A stretch of DNA of 64,000 nucleotides from positions 11,702,499-11,766,498 of the forward strand of contig OZ020250.1 of NCBI GenBank assembly GCA_963971285.1, read 5' to 3'. Both the position numbers and the translations under genes were made by a program. A model generated the notes under the pieces. That model worked only from the letters and a program-made list of their open reading frames with translations. It was not told the origin of the DNA and ran no database searches. Source of the DNA: Astropecten irregularis. Lineage: Eukaryota; Echinodermata; Asteroidea; Paxillosida; Astropectinidae. Below are positions 10,503 through 22,600 of this stretch, piece by piece. Within the stretch, counting starts at the first letter, position 1; each line of letters begins with the position of its first letter.

Positions 10503-11057
10503 GCCAACACATACTGGCTGAAGCTCTGCAACAGTATTCAGACTGCCGCAGACTCTGGGAATTTGAGAGGGTTGTATGACGGCAGAAGGCGACTGGCCCC
10601 AGAACCACCAAGACTGCCCCCTCAAGTCCAAGACGGGCGAAGTCATCACAGATCAAGGACAACAACTACATCGGTGGGTTGAGCACTACCTTGAACTGTA
10701 TGCAACCCAGAATGTTGTCACTGACACTGCGCTGGGGAATCTCCCTCATAAGCATTGTCGGCAAGGCCTTTGCACGAGTCGTCTTGGAACGTCTGCAGTC
10801 CCTAGCCTCTCGCATCTATCCTGAGTCCTAGTGTGGCTTCCGGGCCAGCTGATCAACTGCAGATATGATCTTCTCAATACGCCAGCTGCAGGAGAAGTGC
10901 CGCGAGCAGCAAATGCCATTCTTCATAGCCTTCATCGATCTGATGAAGGCGTTTGACTTGGTCAGCAGGAGCGGTCTTTTCAGGATCCTGCGGAAGATTG
11001 GCAGCCCCCCACGGCTGCTGGACATCATCGTCTCGTTCCACGACGGCATGCACAGCA

Positions 11058-11488
11058 CCAAAGATTATATAGCGCTACGCGCAAGATGGGGAACTCTCCC
11101 TGATACGTGTCATCGCCATGGGTGCCATTCTGGTTTTAGGCGGGCGCTCCACGTACAGAGTTTCCATAGCATGATATGAGCGACTTGCAAAAGTAGGTCC
11201 AGAAAACCACAAAAATCGCCGTTTTCATTATTCAGCTGCTTCATACTAATGTCAAGTATTTATATTTACAATAAACAATAGGTTTTAATCGAATCCGGGC
11301 AAAATTTTTGCCTAACACTCTTCTTTTCTTTGATAAAGCATCCAGCCTCCATATGTCCTGTGTACAAACTACTCACCAGTTGCACACCAAATCGTGTATA
11401 ATTTGTATGGAGAATGGCGACCTCCATGCGTATTACCACGCGCCCTATGGTCAGTTATCCATCTTGCGCGTAGCGCTATATAATCTTT
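11058..11488. mobile_element. Second hAT-like MITE in the same LINE
   Basis: Inverted termini AAAGATTATATAGCGCTACG ... CGTAGCGCTATATAATCTTT match perfectly over about 30 bp. The flanks GCACAGCA / GCACAGCT are an 8-bp duplication with one mismatch. The element interrupts the RT between FHDGMHS and SVIFNGAT. There is no transposase. A solo end of this family sits near 8350-8371. Confidence 0.82.
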
Positions 11489-12064
11489 GCACAGCTCTGT
11501 CATCTTCAACGGGGCAACATCGAAGGCCTTCCCAGTCAGCAGCAGAGTAAAGCAAGGTTGTGTCCTCGCACCAACGCTCTTCAGCATCTTCTTCTCCTTG
11601 CTCCTCCAATACGCCTTCAGGGATTGCAAGGAGGGAGTGTACATACACACCAGAGCTGACGGAAAGCTGTTCAACATCGCTTGCCTCCGTGCCAAGATGA
11701 AAGTCATGGAGGTACTCATCCGTGAGCTGCTCTTCGCCGATAACGCAGCCTTGACGTCTCACACGGAGGACAGCCTTCGATCAGCTGCTTGTCAGTCGCT
11801 TCTCCCACGCCTGCAAGGAGTTCGGACTGACAATCAGCCTGAAGAAGACGAATGTCATGGCCCAGGATGCAGTCTCACCACCATCCATCACCATTGACGG
11901 GTAGACCTTGGAAGTTGTGGTCAGAAATAAGAACTTGACAGCCAAGCGGACCAGGAGGAAGGAGAAACAACAGCAATCTCAGCTTGCTTCGTTGTTTGTT
12001 TGCAGCAGGTGCAACAGAGACTGCCAATCTAAAATTGGACTCTTCAGCCACTCTCGAAAGTGCT

Positions 12065-12526
12065 GACTGACCCCCTTTCCACTCCTGGAGTTACACCATC
12101 GTCTTTCGAAGACGGAAGGATGCCAAGGAGGATACAATGTACATGTACATGTATTAGGCATTTTGACAGTTGTCATCATGGAGTCCTTCGCGGATCCGGA
12201 GGCAGAGCTTGCCCCACTGCCTGGGAATCTGTTACATGTGCGAGTTTGACATAAATGACTATTTACTAATGCTGATGTTTTCCCACAATTTTCATAAACT
12301 TCTTGTCGGATATCACATTAGAAAATAATTACTGTGATTCACAAATCAGAAAATCAGAAACACAAAATATTTATGGAATGCACAGGGTTTTAAATGACAA
12401 ATTAATGTCGTTTCAGTAAGCCCCCCCCCCCCCCCCCATTTTTGTTTAAATCCTTGTTAGATGTTATCTGTACCATGTAATATATTTTAATACAAAATAC
12501 ACGTTTGTTTGTGGCCTGTCTTTCAG
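12065..12526. other. LINE 3' UTR and spacer
   Basis: The first 100 bp, to about 12160, still look like LINE 3' UTR (CATCGTCTTTCGAAGACGGA hairpin). Then comes AT-rich spacer with a run of 17 C at 12421-12437. Confidence 0.5.
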
Positions 12527-12687
12527 AGGTACATTTATATAGATTTACCAAGAGAAAACTGGCTAGAGAGTATGACAGAAGAATGCCGATACAAGGATGA
12601 CTATGCCGTAGAATTATTCCTTGTGTTGTTTGGGCAATATGGGACAGATTTCCAGCACCAATCAGTGTTTACACTGGGTTCGGACCT
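12527..12687 (+). CDS. Exon-like segment, family unknown
   Basis: A polypyrimidine tract and CTTTCAG precede the segment, and GTAAGAA follows it. Between them is an open frame of 53 codons plus two bases, starting RYIYIDLPRENWLESMTEE and ending VFTLGSD. The composition is protein-like: acidic, with evenly placed aromatics. If unspliced, the frame stops at TAA directly after the donor. I do not recognise the family, and neighbouring exons were not found. It may be an internal exon of a host gene on the + strand or of a domesticated transposon. Confidence 0.4.
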
Positions 12688-15567
12688 GTAAGAATTTTCT
12701 GTTGTGCTTCCCAGCCTTCCCTTTTTGTTCCTTCAAGTAACTGATTAATCAAATCTTATAAAACTTTGATCGCAAAATGGTACTCATTCAGAACTTTTTC
12801 AAACAGTCACTAAAACAATTTTCTTGACAAGAAGTAATATCTGTATATTATAAGCATCACTGTCACTGTGTAAGAAAGATTCCTGCCGTTTCATTGGTAT
12901 CATGAATGATGATCACAAACATTCGAAAAACATATTTACATACCAATAATGAAAAAAGAAACAGTAAATATATAAACAAAAAGTACAACTTGACAGTAAT
13001 ATAGTTGACAGTTCAAATAAGCATTGACATCCTTAAAAAGGATGTCCAACTCTCCCATCAAACCCGCAATTTGCAAATATTTATCTCAGATAAATTTATT
13101 AATGCATTATTGCTGTATCGGGTTGGTACTATGGCAGGTACTTTACGTGCACAGGTATGTCAGAAAGTCGACTGCAGGATAACTCTACTCAAGACAAGTC
13201 AAGCAAAGACAGCTCGACTCATGATACTCAAAATAAGATAACATGCACAAAAATCATTCAGTCAGTTTCTCTAACAAATCTTTCATGAGTCCAAAGCAGC
13301 ATCATCCAACAGCACCATTACTTGCATCATGCTCAACTCATCAACTGACAGTTCTGGAAAAGAATTGAGTCTCATTCGTCTTTCCTCTTGCCATTGGTGA
13401 TCTCTGGGTAAGCAGCAGTTTATGACACTGAGAATGACACGTACTGAACATGCAAGCAATGGAGTTAAAAGATTATGATAGAAAAACATTTCTAGTAGGG
13501 CCTGGGTGCTAAAATTACTCCTAAATTCTAGGGGAAAGAGTCCACAGTTATCAATTATAACCCAATTTACAAAAAGTCAACATAACAAGCACAGTACGTG
13601 TATGCCATTGCCAGTTCATGTTATGAGAAGTGACCTTCAGTTTTCAAGTCCCTGTATGATCAGCTTGTATTTTTCTACCAACATACTATAAACCTCACTT
13701 TCTACAAAACTGACCACAGCGACGTAAAAAAACACCTCAACGTGGCGGGCCGGGCTAGTATAAAGTGAGTAAGTGAAATTCATCTGATAAATTTGGTATA
13801 CTTGGTGAATTAGTCCCTATCACATAAAATATAGGTCTGCAAGGAAGTACACAAATGATGCTGTATTTTTCATACAAGTCGGGTTATATTATGAATACTT
13901 TGGGATATTGTTCCTGCAATTCATCATGATTGTCCATGTTGCTGCTGCTCTTGGCGGTGGCTGTACCACAGAGTTATAACTTTTTATACCTCCATGGCTG
14001 TACTGTGGTAGTTTTTTGGACCATGGAGGTATCCATGGTTAGGTCTGACTTCAATCGGTAAATTTGAATAGATTTGTTCACAAAAACTGCAGGGATGTGG
14101 ACGTGCCAACATGGAAAATTTCATTAATTGTTTCAAAATCTATCAAACGGAGTGATTTTTTCTTGCTCCCTGAAATATCACACAACACAATCAGTGAACA
14201 CAATTCGAGGGCAGATGCAATAGCTTATACATACAATGTACATGTACGTGCACATACAATATGTAATGTACATGTACAGGCATAACACTCGACAGTACAG
14301 ACTACATGCAGACTGCGTTGTCCACTTCATAGCCATCTGCTGCGTGCATGCAACAATATCAATCATGTACAATAATGCAAGCACGCACGCATAGTGTAAT
14401 ACGCATTCAGGGTTTTTTTAAACCGGCTGGCACTCGACCGCTCTCCAGGATTGTAAGAGCTGGCCATCGCAACTGGGGCAGAGGTGACTTTTCGTGGCAC
14501 GAATTTTGTCTGTCACGTGCATGACGAGCCTGCACCTTTATACCCCAACCTGACAATCAAATTAATTTTGACATTTTTGGCACTATATATGACAGTGCAT
14601 GTACTACACTGGGGGATGAGTTGGCTGAAGTTAGAGACCACTTTTCATGTACATAATTTAGGCACCTAAAACCCAGGATTACCTGCAATGGAGTTGTAGT
14701 AGTAGGCAGGATTAGTGTAACCGGGTTTGAGCGTGAGTGGTGAACCTTGGGCTGGATAGCTAGTGGGACATCGGTTGGTTATAGCGGGTTGCATGTCGTC
14801 TGTATAGACACCGTTCTGGTGCGGTGACGGCTGGATTGTGATCCCGTGATCGATGTGCTGGCTTGGCCGTGTGTGAGGTTCATTGTTTGAGGATCTGAGG
14901 ATCCTGTGAGGGTTATTATAATCCTCGTGCAGTGCTCATTGCACCTGGACTGCCTGTCCGAAGGGGATTTCCACGTAGACTGTGAGAGGGTTATTCATTG
15001 TATTGAATCCTACATAGTTGGTAGCGAGGTTTACCTGAGTGATCGTTTGGCCACAAGAGTTCGTCTCTGGGAGGCGAGTAGACTCTTTGAGTGGTGAGGG
15101 TTACCCCATGAGGTTTAACTGAGTACATTGCAAGCAGTGCTGGTGTGATTTCTGGTAATCCTCATTGATTTCTCATAATCCTCATTGATTGATCCTTGTT
15201 TAACTGTTAATAAACCAATCAAGTCCAAGTGCAGTAGTTGGAAACGCTGTGTGGTAGTGAGGTTTATTTGTGTCACACTTTGTAATTGCTCTGATTCATG
15301 TTGGATCCGTTATAAATAATCCAAGTGGTGGTAAACTTCCACCCAATGAACAGCCCCTAGGCTTTGTCCACCATTCGTTATATCCCCTCTTGTGCTTTGG
15401 GTAGCCGCTCCCCCTTTTGCAAGGCTGATAAATATATTTGTGAGGGATAAGAGGCGCTGGTAGATGTTCTGCCCCCGCCGTGACCGCCACAGTATGCAGA
15501 TATTGCAAGCGACTTATAAGTTATTTGATTTTTTTCATTAACAGGTGAATAAGTCATCAAGTGCTAC
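12688..15567. other. No gene assigned; upstream region of the SLC46-like gene
   Basis: AT-rich DNA with short ORFs only. CCATGGCTGTACTGTGGTA and its partial mirror form a small palindrome at 13985-14035. TACATGTACATGTA simple sequence lies at 14225-14280. The stretch 14690-15240 is rich in TGAGG/GGTTT and ends in AATAAA, but it has no confirmed LTR partner. An acceptor-like TTTTTTCATTAACAG ends at 15544, so a 5' UTR exon of the SLC46-like gene may be spliced in there. No promoter was identified. Confidence 0.4.
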
Positions 15568-16628
15568 ATGACGTATCAATGTACACTGGACCATAGGATC
15601 ATTTGTTACTTGAGTATCTTCAATCACAGCAGCAATTATACTATGGCCATTGGACGGGGAATTTACAGTTATCTCGCAGCAGAACATGTTCTTGTTGCAT
15701 ACATGATGGCTTCTGGCCTAAGCGTACCCACAAAGACACAGTATATTGAGAGACGTATTGGAAAATCTTTGGGTGCAGGGTTATACAATGAGTCAACGTG
15801 CTTATCCAACAAATCAAGCCCTGAGTATGGCATACAAGAGGAAGTTCAGCGGCAGAGCACAATGTGGATGCTCTACATCACCATTTGCATCCAGTTTCCC
15901 GCCATCATCATGAGCAATGTGTGGGGTGCCCTCAGTGATCGGTTTGGCCGCTATGTGGCCTGTGCCTTGCCTTGCATCGGTCTCATGCTGAACTATGTAA
16001 TCGCTGCGTTGGTGGTGTTCTTTGAGCTTCCCCTCTTTGTGTTCCTTGCCGGTAGCTTGATTCTTGGTTTGAGTGGAGACCTCACCACACTTGTTGTCGG
16101 CTGTGCAGGATACATCTCCGATGTCACCCTGCCAAAGAGCAGAGAACGAGCTGTCCGCTTTTTTTGTACTCATCGACGTCGTTTTCACGTTCTCCACCAG
16201 CGTCATCAATTTTGCAATTGGATACGTCATCACCGGCTACGGTTTCATTGCCCCGTTCTACATCGGAATGATCCTGATTGCAATTTGCGCCTGTTTTATT
16301 GTATTCTTCCTTCCAGACAGGAGAAGTTACCTAGTCAGGAATCCAGACAAAACAGGGTTACAGGAAAATAGCCATGATGGCAATGACCAAAGCAGAAATC
16401 CTCTTAACATTGTGAGAAATGTCTATGATCTGTTTCGGGGCATGCCTGGAAGACGAGAGGGGCAAGGGTGGCGACTGGCTGCTTATAATTTCATCATCTG
16501 TGCCTACATCATGCTGATAGTGGCCAACTCCGTCATCAGCGTGTTGTTCACAACGGGAGAGCCTTTCTGTCTGAACCCAGTGCAAGAGGGACATTATGGG
16601 GCCACCATGTTTGCTGCTTTCACTGCAG
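15568..16628 (+). CDS. SLC46-like coding exon 1 (with frameshift)
   Basis: Encodes helices 1-6, the central loop and the start of the second half. The frame runs to ...KSRERAVRF; after the 7-T run it must shift by one to continue as FVLIDVVFTFSTSVINF, the expected helix-5 sequence of this family. The exon ends ...FAAFTAG at the donor GTACAA. Confidence 0.88.
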
Positions 16629-19600
16629 GTACAATAAATTGCTGGGCTTGAACTTTACGAAAGCAACAAAGCATATGCTTTTATGCCCCAGATCATTGCC
16701 TTGGTGCCCCTAGGCCTGATCATTGTCTTTGTGCCCCTGATCATAGCCTTTGTGCCCCTAGACTTGCTGGTAAGTTGCGGTGATCGTCTCTTCTTTCACT
16801 TAACTGTTGCGAAACCGCTCTACTATCTCGCAAGACTCATGGCTACGGTGAGAGTTCGGCTCTCGGCGCGGGACCACTTGAAAATAATGACTTGCCAAAC
16901 AGGATTTCAGTTTGTATATGGCCTATGGGCTCTTTAGCCGATTTCATACAGACGTGTCTGATTGGCCAATTCTTATTAAACAATGAATATTCAATATGTA
17001 GGCCTACGCTACATCCTGCATGGCCTGATTCACGTTGAATAGACAAACTCAGGTGTCGCACATATCTAGCTACATGTAGCTATTGCTGCAGTATGACCTT
17101 GATAGTGATACTTTTAACTCAAGTGCGTCGTAACATTTACATTTGTGCATGTTTATCTTCGTGCATAAATAAAAGAATAAGTTTTAAGTCTGTCTTACTA
17201 ACTGTAGTTATAGTGTAGACCTATGTACAATTTCAACCTACCCACTTGCTATAGAGAAATCATTGGCATTTACCGTGGGTACTATTATTCATTTTTATGA
17301 AGTATAATTCACACATTTTAAACTGATAGAATCTACTTTTCCAGTTCCAGTTTAATACAAAATTATTTATTAAATTTATTAATGTAAAACATACAAAGTA
17401 ATTGAACAAAAGGGCAGTTCCGTAGTTTTGGACGTGCATTTAAGAGAATTTGAGAACCCAGAACTTCAAATTTATTGAGGCTTTTGGATCTTGCGCAGTT
17501 GCATTTTAAGTATCTCCAATAGAAGTATAAAACCTGAAAATTGTATTCCATTCCCATTATTGATTTGCACAGCACATCACAAAAACACCCCCGTTGCGGA
17601 TGTATTCACAAAAAGTGTACTTTTTCAGGTGCTTTACGTTTTCATCACAATTGCTCTGAAGTGTACAGATCTTTGATTGAAAATAATAGAGTTTTGTTTG
17701 GAAGAGGAACCAAACTGAAGAAAACCAGCAGAGAAATTAACCTCAACCTTTACCTTCAGGTTAGAATTTCTCAATGTTCATCGTGCGGACGTACATTTGT
17801 TTGCGTTGCGGAACGATAGAATTACATGATTTCTAAATACTGAACAGGGGATGGAAAGTAAACAAACATAGAGACTCAGTTAACAACTTTCAAAAAATGT
17901 AAACTGTTTTTGTGTGAAATAAAAAGAAGGCTCTGAGCAAGGTCATTGAACTTTGCAGATTTGGGAGTGTACATCCGCAACAAAAATCTTATATTTTGGG
18001 TTTCTTTTCAATCAGTTTACATTTTACCATAAGGTTTGGATGGAGTTTGGTGCCTTTTCACAATCAGATTTCACAAACAACTTAAATCATTTCTGGACTT
18101 GTTTTATTTTCTCAATATAACAATGAAAGCCTTAATCTCATATATGTACATGCACTGTTATAATGTACAATCTGCATATACACTCCATATCTGATATGCA
18201 TATTATACTGAACGTGGAGAAACTGTGAAGCACTGTGACTTTAACTTAAAAGATAGGATAGAAAAGATAAAATCAGCACTCACTCACCAAATGAATTGAT
18301 GATATTGGCCAAATTTTCGACCCTACTGGGTGTCCGTCAGGGCTTGAAACGATGTTTTAAATGCAGAGAATTCCACATTCAAACCATCCGGCAAAAGAGT
18401 CCTCAGTTTGAAAACAACACATACAGCACTCAGCGCTTAGAGATTAAACAATGCGCCATTTTCAAACTGGGGACGCTCTTGACGGGTGGTTTGAATGTGG
18501 AATTCTCCAAGTTCAAAACACCATTCCAAGCTGTAAGGAAGACCCAGTATGGTCAAAACAATTGGCCTACATCAATTTATTTGGTGAGTGAGCACTCAAT
18601 TTTACCTTTTCTATCCTGCATGGTCAGCACATGTCAGGCATTGATTAAAGGTAGTATCATACTTTAGTAAGAAACCAAAACAGAAATGTTCACAGATCTA
18701 CGTATAACTTACAGGATATGAAGAGGGTGGTGGTAGAAACATACCGTTAAAATGTTTCTGCCTGAAATGGTGTATTTATCCAGAAATTAGTAAAACAACG
18801 ACCAAAAATCTGTTTGATCTTTTAAAAGATCAAAAATAAAAGAGAAAAGACTTAAGAAATACTGTGGCTGTTTTTCTCAAAAAGTGGGCAACGTATGGGA
18901 CTGAAATTTTCACAGATGACTGTTACTGTATCTGTCTGGGTATTTTTGCTAATGATTTGTATTTCTTTGATGAAAACCAAAGTATGATGCTACCTTTAAA
19001 GTTACCAAAGGGCCTACATTTGTCCTATAATCAGTGTCAATGGCCAGTTAATTGCACCATACCTAAGCCCAATCATCTTTCTCTTAAGACAGCAACAGGG
19101 AATTGTGTTCAGTGCAATTACGGCCTGGTATCTAAATTGTAATGCGAGTAGCCACCTTTTTAGATACATATTTGCATGCATTTGTAGAAATCTTAAGAGG
19201 TATACTTGATTACATTAACAGATTTTGTTAATTGGAGTCCATCAAGAATTATTGATCAAGGATTATTAAGTGGAAGCTAAGTCAATTAACATGTTATGTA
19301 AGTAACTGCACCATGAAATTGCCCTTCAGCTGTTCAGTGTTCAACAATCTTGTGTGCACAATCAAAGCAACTTGTACACAAAATTGACATTAGGACAAAC
19401 GCAGGACACATTGAATTTGGGTGTGCTGATGTGTACTTGTTACATTTTATTTGTGTAGAGGGACTAAAAATGTGTAGAATACTGCTCTCTGCTGTAAATT
19501 ATCAGTTTAGTTAAAAAATTGAAGGAATACTTTCCAGTCCAAATATCTGTTGCGGACGTACACATGTTGCAGATATACATTCAAGTGTACATCCGCAACA

Positions 19601-22600
19601 CTATCTCAAAAAGTATGTAACATATAGAATGTCTGTTTGTTGATGTTAATACTTCCCACATAGAGTGAACAGAAGATATGAGTTGGTATAATTCTAACAT
19701 ATAACAAGTTGATGTTTTCCGTTGCAGATGTACATTTCAGAAGATGCTTTATGTAAATCAAGTCTCAAATACAAAAAAATGCATCTCAGAAACTTTATCC
19801 ATGTTGGATTTGCATATGTAGTGGGTATTAAAATGACATTTATAAGATCGAATGTCAGTGTTTTTTTTTTAGTTCCAGTTACAGAGTGAATTGAAAATAT
19901 GTTCTTTTTGCACAAGAAATTTGTATTTTTACTCATTACGTCATTACAGCCTCAAAAATTTGAAAACATGAATGTTTGATAAAAAGGCATATTATTTTAA
20001 GAATCTAGATGCTTTGACCTTCAATATAACATACAACTTAGGGTATTTTAACAATTTTTAAATTTTGACCATTTGGTTGACATAATTACGGAAGTGCCCA
20101 AAAAGCATAATTTGAAAATGCAGTCTAATGTAAGCACAGTACTGTTGCCATATTTGAAATTGCATACACCCTCAAAATAAAATGGACTCGTCTTAACGGC
20201 CGTCTCTACGGCAACCGTTATACAAATCACGCCCGTACGTGAATATATGCATGTGTTACTAAATCCTGTTTGACAAGTCGTTGTTTTCAAGTGGTCCCGC
20301 GCCGAGAGCCGAACTCTCGCCGTAGCCATGAGTCTCGCGAGAAAGTAGAGCGGTTTCGCGAGCGTTACGTGAAAGAAGAGACGATCACCGCGACTTACAA
20401 CGACTTGCCTGCAAGTCTATTGTGCCCCTGGTCATTGCCTTTGTGCTCCTGGTCATTGTCTTGGCTACCCTGGTCATTGCTTTGGTGCCCCTGGTCATTG
20501 CCTTTGTGCTCCTGGTCATTGTCTTGGCTACCCTGGTCTTTGCCTCATTGTCCCTGGTGATTGGTCTTTGACTTGGTGCCCCTGGTCTTTGCCTTGGTGC
20601 CTCAAGTCATGGTGCCTCAAGTCATGGTCCCCCGGCACAGTGATTTTGTGCACATTCACATGACGCTTATTTTCGTTATTGAGAAAAGCAATTTAAGAAT
20701 TATAATTTTTGTTCACTCTTTCTCAAAACAATTTATCGTACCATTTCAGGCCAAAATATTTGAATCAGAGGTTTCTATTACATATGCCGTATGAACATAC
20801 ATTATGTATTATGCTTTTATCTTTACCAATTTTGTGTAACCTAGGCTTTAAAGGTAATATCATACTTTGGTTTTTATCAAAGAAATACAGATTCATGGGC
20901 AAAAAATATCAAGGAAGGAAAAGTAACAGTCATCTGTGAAAATTTTAGTCCGATACGGTGCCCACTTTTTGAGAAAACAGTGAAAAACAGCCACAGTATT
21001 TCTTAAGTCTTTTCTCTTTTATTTTTGATCTTTTAAAAGATCAAAAAGATTTCCGGTCATTGTTTTAATACCAATTTCTGGATGAATACATTATTTCAGG
21101 CAGAAAAAAATTAAAGAGAGGTTTCTACTAGCATCATCTTCATACCCTGAACGTTATGCGTAAATCTGTGAACATTTCTGTTTTGGTCTCTTACCAATTA
21201 AGTATGATACTACCTTTAATTGTGGGACTTGCTGACCTTGGTCTTACATTCAGGATTACTGAATCACGGTTGAGGTTTTATGACTATCGTTTATTCTGAA
21301 TCCATTAGGAACTCTGGTAGCTGGGACTATTCTTCAGAGATTTGTGCCGGCATTTTGGATCATGCATCTAACATCTATTTCTGTCATTGCCTCAGTCGTT
21401 ATTCTAGCAATTGCGAAGACTTCTCTCTATCTTTACATATGTGAGTAAGTTTTAAGAGAAAGTTTAAAAGGTTGCTTACGGGAAAAAATCTACAGATTGC
21501 ATACAGCTCTACAGAACTGTTAATTCTAGCTGCAGACTAGGCAAACCATCCAGTCATGTGAAAGGACCATCAGTCAATTTAAGAGACTGATTTCTCCATA
21601 TCAAATGGGTTGAGGAATTTTAATTAAAATTGCTGCCTTTCTGCGGACTATGTATCTATCCAATCCTATTCGTTCGGTAAAGAGACCATCAGTGTTGTTT
21701 CATTATAAGGAACTGTTTTCTCTACAATATAGGGTTGGATCAAGGCACTCATTGCCTTGCTGTGGACTAGGCCTAATGTACGTTTGATAGTCTTGTTTAT
21801 ACCATCAATCTTCATGTCAGTGTTGCGGATTACTTGCTCCATATCATATGGGTGGAGACATTAATGATTAATTTGCCACCTTTCTGTGGACTAGGTACCC
21901 CTTCCAGTCCTATTTGTACTGTGAAGAGACATCCCACAAATTCTTTCTCAAATCTTGCTTGGTGGAATCTGAATTGCATGGAATCTGAAAATACTTGTAT
22001 TGGTGGAATCTTGCTGGTATAAAGTGACCTCTTAATTATAATTTTATCAATACAAGTATTTTATATGAACTGCTGCAAACTGCTCATCAGCCAAAATAAT
22101 GACCTGACATTTATCAAATGCTTGTTAGGAGGGCCTGAGATGTTTTGATCCTAGCAGGATCTTTATCGAAGGCTATCGATTTAGCCTTTGATTTAGCCTG
22201 CTAGGATCAAAATGCGTCAGGCCCTATTAAAATTCCGAGCAATTATAATTTTAGCAATTTTGATTATTTATTTGCAGCTCTTGTTGTCGGAATGTTCACC
22301 TACATGGCATTGCCTCTTTCAAGGAACAATATGGCTAATCTAGTTGAATCCCACAAACAAGGTAATGAATTTTGGGTCTCAGTAATGCTCAGCTTATGAG
22401 TCTCCGAGAAATCCATACATCTTTTAAATAGGGACAGTGTGGCCCAGTGTTGTAACTGGGGGGGGGGGGGTTGTATGATTTTTCTTCATTGGCATCAGAA
22501 GTTGGAAGTAGGGGCGAAATTTTAGCGCCGTTTTCCCTTAGTTATGCCACTGGTGTGGCCCATGTAGGCTGACAACTTCATACAAATTTAAGTGTGGAAC

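Larger units (their letters stand above)
9690..12064 (+). mobile_element. Non-LTR retrotransposon (LINE) relic, endonuclease-RT linker to C-terminal zinc knuckle
   Basis: In order: an endonuclease/RT linker (about 9700-10020, frame containing WSHLRDSVYNSAITAYGKK); its continuation after a MITE (10511-10730, EVITDQGQQLHRWVEHYLE in part); RT fingers and palm (about 10745-11050, IVGKAFARV, FIAFIDLMKAFDLVSR); RT palm after a second MITE (11489-11800, RVKQGCVLAPTLF); and a C-terminal C2HC finger (FVCSRCNRDCQSKIGLFSHS) ending in TGA at 12062-12064. The catalytic box reads FADN where FADD is expected. There are in-frame stops near 10829 and 10851, frameshifts, and deletions near 10735 and 11940. The element is dead. 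The clade is probably RTE/Jockey-group; I could not place it firmly. Confidence 0.85.
17412..20099. mobile_element. TIR DNA transposon with iterated GTTGCGGAYGTACA motifs (copy 1)
   Basis: The termini GGGCAGTTCCGTA and TACGGAAGTGCCC are inverted repeats. The flanks are AAAA on both sides, which fits a 4-bp target duplication. The motif GTTGCGGAYGTACA or its reverse complement recurs near both ends (17593, 17783, 17968, 19549, 19587, 19721), as expected for subterminal transposase-binding sites. Two other MITEs are inserted within it (18255-18617 and 18649-18995). A shortened copy lies at 61250-62052. No transposase ORF is seen, so the superfamily is undetermined. Confidence 0.75.

Noticed and set aside
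14690-15300. A solo LTR upstream of the SLC46-like gene
   Set aside because: AATAAA and repeated GAGG/GGTTT phrases suggested it, but no TG...CA ends, target duplication or second copy could be shown.
15814-16594. Minus-strand ORFs opposite the SLC46-like exon 1
   Set aside because: Antisense shadows of a well-supported coding exon.
18296-18667. A 123-residue protein
   Set aside because: Spans both arms of a palindromic MITE and continues into the next element.
20270-20794. Leucine/tryptophan-rich proteins across the minisatellite
   Set aside because: Low-complexity translation of the 21-24-bp repeat, unrelated to any family.
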